From assembly GCA_023717585.1 (NCBI GenBank), contig JAMQPJ010000204.1:1-7627 (forward strand): a stretch of 7,627 bases of DNA, given 5' to 3'. Below, one piece after another: positions 5,758 through 7,627 of this stretch. Position 1 is the stretch's first letter. Every line of letters starts with the position of its first letter. The stretch comes from Thermoanaerobaculia bacterium. GTDB taxonomy: Bacteria; Acidobacteriota; Thermoanaerobaculia; UBA5066. Made by a program: the position numbers and the translations under genes. Below the pieces are notes generated by a model that saw nothing but the letters and a program-made list of their open reading frames with translations, did not search any database and was not told where the DNA came from.

Positions 5758-6939
5758 CTAGAACGACCCGCCCGCGCCCCCGCCGCCGAAGCTGCCTCCT
5801 CCGCCCTGGAAGCCCGGTTCGACCGGTGGCCGCGCCTCCGGCGCATGGGCGGCCACGACGGGAACGAGCTCCAGCGCGCGGAGGCGCGCCTCGTCCGCGA
5901 AGAGAGGCTCGGCCGTGAAGCCGTCTCGTTCCCCCCCGGCGCCCCTCGAGAGCCGTCGATTCAACGCGAGGGCGACGAGAAACAGGACTCCCCCCGAAAC
6001 GGACAGGATCGCCCAGAGCGGCGCGACGTGAACGTAGAAGCGCAGCGTCAGGAGAGAAAGGACGGACAGGACGAGGCCCGTGTCGAGCACGAACGTCCGG
6101 CGCGAGCGGACTCCCCACCAGAGGATCGCGACAGGAAGAATCGCGGTCCCGAACATCGACCAGACCCGATCCCGGAAACGGGGACCCGGAAGACCGCGAG
6201 CCGTTTCCCGCAGGAATTCGACGACGCGATGGTCGAGCGCGTAGAGATTCATCGCGGCGTAGACGCCGAGGACTCCGGCGACGACGAGAACGGCGGCACA
6301 CCGACGATGCGATGGCGCCCAGGAAGGCCGGTCGAGGACGCGTTCGAAGAGGAATGTGAGCGCGACGCCGGAGACGATCCAGAGCAGCCGGCCCGCGGGC
6401 GCGCGTCCGAGAAGGAGGAAAAGGGAGACGGCGGCGAGGAAGGCCCACACCGGGCTCCCCCAGCGCCACGCCGCGAGACTCCAGAGGGCGAGCGACGCGA
6501 GGAGCAGGATGTTCAGGAAGGCCGGCTCTCGCAAGAAGAGCGTCTCTCCCAGGAGAAACAGGCCGAGCCCGACGAGAAAGAAAACGACTCCCCAGAACGC
6601 TGTCGCGCCGGCGCCTCCCCGGAGCGCGAGGCGCGGCGAACTCTCCTGGAATTCGGTCGCGACGACGCAGGCCGCCGCGAAAACGCACATCAGGACGGAG
6701 GCGGACCTGGTTCGCGGATGCAGGGCGATGAGCAGCGCACCGGTCAGGAGCAGAAGGACGGCGGTTACGAAGAAGGCGGTCACGAGCCGCCAGAGCGGGG
6801 CCGGAAGCGCTCGCGGCTCCGGATACCGCCGAGAGATTTCTTCGAAGGTGTTCTCGCTCACCGCGCCGGCTCTCCTCCAGCCGCGGGCGGCGGCACGGAC
6901 CTCCTCGGCGCGCTCGGCCGCGACCCATTCCCCTTTCAT
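5758..6939 (-). CDS. Uncharacterised polytopic membrane protein with Gly-rich C-terminal tail (DUF2157-like N-terminus)
   Basis: A 393-residue protein of unknown function. The first 48 residues are charged and probably cytoplasmic (ERAEEVRAAARGWRRAGAVSENTFEEISRRY). About ten hydrophobic segments follow, near 51-71, 78-95, 112-131, 140-157, 163-178, 184-199, 214-231, 260-276, 283-298 and 307-326. Then comes a soluble stretch (327-376) and an extreme C-terminus made almost only of Gly, Ser, Phe and Ala (377-393). The arrangement of an amphipathic N-terminal helix-turn-helix-like segment before many spans recalls DUF2157 proteins, but I see no motif that settles it. Gly-rich tails of the GGGxFGGGG type also end TPM-domain and DUF2207 membrane proteins. 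The start is ATG at 6939, with GAGG five bases upstream, and overlaps the previous gene's stop as ATGA. A longer reading frame continues to 7395, but that part is the shadow of the neighbouring membrane gene. Confidence 0.8.
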   Translation of the reverse strand: MKGEWVAAERAEEVRAAARGWRRAGAVSENTFEEISRRYPEPRALPAPLWRLVTAFFVTAVLLLLTGALLIALHPRTRSASVLMCVFAAACVVATEFQESSPRLALRGGAGATAFWGVVFFLVGLGLFLLGETLFLREPAFLNILLLASLALWSLAAWRWGSPVWAFLAAVSLFLLLGRAPAGRLLWIVSGVALTFLFERVLDRPSWAPSHRRCAAVLVVAGVLGVYAAMNLYALDHRVVEFLRETARGLPGPRFRDRVWSMFGTAILPVAILWWGVRSRRTFVLDTGLVLSVLSLLTLRFYVHVAPLWAILSVSGGVLFLVALALNRRLSRGAGGERDGFTAEPLFADEARLRALELVPVVAAHAPEARPPVEPGFQGGGGSFGGGGAGGSF

Positions 6940-7627
6940 GGAGTCCTCATGCGTCGGTGGGCGAGGAAAACCACTGCAAGCGCGGCGCAGCCGAGAACGG
7001 CCGAGAGGAGCCACGCGAGCGCGACGTCGCCGCCTCCGCCCGAGAAGACCGCGCGCAGGAGGCCGAGGTACGCGGCGAGGACGGCCTGGGCGAACGGCAG
7101 GGTGCGATTCGCCCGCAACGCGACGAATGCGATACCTCCCGCGACGAGCAAGAGCACGAGAGTCCACACCGGCCAGTCGATCGAGACAAAGACCCCGGAA
7201 AGGAGGCCGCCGAAGACGAGCAGCAGGCCCGCGTTCACGTACACGTCCTCGAAGTGCGCCTTCCTTCGGCGGCGAGCCGCCGCGACGCCAAGGGCGACGA
7301 ACAGGGCCCCGCACGCGAGCGCTTCGGCGCGAAGGCGCGCGGGGTCGCCCGAGCCGAGGGAGGTCCTCGTGAGGCTCACGGCGATTCCCCGCCACGCGGC
7401 GAAGGACGTGAGCGCGAGCGAGAGCAGCATCTTCGAATCGAAGCGGTAGGCGAGGAGCGAATAGAACACCGCGACGACCAGAAGATGCCAGGGCCAGTTC
7501 CCTCCGAGAAGCTCGAGCTGCGCCTCGAGGTACGCGAGGTCCGTCGCGACGAGGAGCGCTCCGAGGAGGAGAACGTAATCGAATCCCGCGTGCGCCGAGG
7601 CCGCCTCCCCCCAGGCGAAAGGCGTGG
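6936..7627 (-). CDS. Uncharacterised polytopic membrane protein, 5' end outside the window
   Basis: The frame is open on the minus strand from 7625 to the TGA at 6936, giving 229 C-terminal residues; the true start lies beyond the right edge. A GTG at 7469 could be read as a start, but it sits inside a membrane segment that begins before it (GGNWPWHLLVVA upstream, FYSLLAYRF downstream), and hydrophobic coding continues to the edge. In the visible part there are about eight hydrophobic segments, near residues 16-32, 46-61, 66-86, 101-117, 129-148, 152-170, 178-195 and 200-221. Recognisable stretches are NWPWHLL, YRFDSKMLLSLALTSFAAWRG and HFEDVYVNAGLLL. They recall DUF2157-type bacterial membrane proteins, but I cannot name a function. 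Its last codons carry the ribosome site of the next gene and its stop overlaps that gene's ATG by 4 bases, so the two are translationally coupled and probably act together. Confidence 0.78.
   Translation of the reverse strand, partial: TPFAWGEAASAHAGFDYVLLLGALLVATDLAYLEAQLELLGGNWPWHLLVVAVFYSLLAYRFDSKMLLSLALTSFAAWRGIAVSLTRTSLGSGDPARLRAEALACGALFVALGVAAARRRRKAHFEDVYVNAGLLLVFGGLLSGVFVSIDWPVWTLVLLLVAGGIAFVALRANRTLPFAQAVLAAYLGLLRAVFSGGGGDVALAWLLSAVLGCAALAVVFLAHRRMRTP
6944..6948 (-). promoter_or_regulatory. Ribosome binding site (GAGGA) for the Gly-tailed membrane protein
   Basis: GAGGA lies inside the last codons of the upstream membrane gene, four bases before the ATG at 6939. It supports that ATG over any start further upstream in the same frame and, with the ATGA stop/start overlap, indicates coupled translation. 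Confidence 0.65.

Noticed and set aside
3449..6928. A very long open frame (over 1,100 codons) on the minus strand across the oligopeptidase B and membrane genes.
   Set aside because: It is a different frame of real genes. The translation is dominated by Arg, Pro, Gly and Ala without any domain, and crosses a gene boundary. Such open frames are expected in very GC-rich coding DNA.
6940..7395. An N-terminal extension of the Gly-tailed membrane protein to a start at 7395.
   Set aside because: The added 152 residues are Arg/Pro/Gly-rich, overlap the upstream membrane gene entirely, and the ATG at 6939 has a good ribosome site and an ATGA overlap.
5845..7449. A 534-codon open frame on the + strand opposite the two membrane proteins.
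   Set aside because: It is a highly charged translation mirroring membrane-span codons. The opposite strand has ribosome sites, an ATGA overlap and clear hydrophobic periodicity.

Overview
The window is a gene-dense, very GC-rich piece of bacterial chromosome. It has a Sec-type signal peptide, a lipobox lipoprotein and several multi-span membrane proteins, which suggests a Gram-negative (two-membrane) organism. GC-rich Acidobacteriota or a similar deep-branching group would fit, but that is an inference from base composition and gene style, not a proof. I see no RNA genes, CRISPR array, insertion sequence, phage gene or attachment site. Nothing suggests an accessory island, and every base apart from three short gaps (21, 13 and 54 bases) lies in a gene.

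Layout: on the + strand, positions 1-646 hold the C-terminal catalytic half of an Xaa-Pro aminopeptidase (PepP, M24 family), cut by the window edge. Everything else is a run of five genes on the - strand that converges on pepP. In transcription order they are: (1) an uncharacterised polytopic membrane protein cut by the right edge (7627-6936); (2) a second polytopic membrane protein with a Gly-rich C-terminal tail (6939-5758), overlapping the first by 4 bases (ATGA); (3) after a 54-base gap, an oligopeptidase B with a signal peptide (5703-3547); (4) a roughly 10-span membrane protein resembling GT-C glycosyltransferases (3533-1941); (5) a lipoprotein of the glycosyl-hydrolase-like GHL10 family (DUF187; YngK/YddW(DigH) type; 1957 or 1936 down to 668).

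Genes 3 to 5 are packed like an operon: a 13-base gap, then either an overlap or a 4-base gap. Genes 1 and 2 are clearly translationally coupled. The joint theme is the cell envelope: an exported basic-residue-specific oligopeptidase, a putative lipid-linked-sugar glycosyltransferase and a lipoprotein acting on glycans, probably peptidoglycan. Whether these really cooperate is inference. Start codons are unusual: none of the three downstream genes of the run begins with ATG (TTG, GTG, and GTG or TTG).

I did not find a convincing new biological system. The points most worth following up are the exported oligopeptidase B that keeps its acidic S1 pair, the unassigned GT-C-like protein next to a peptidoglycan-type lipoprotein, the coupled pair of unknown membrane proteins with a Gly-rich tail, and start-site details that affect annotation.
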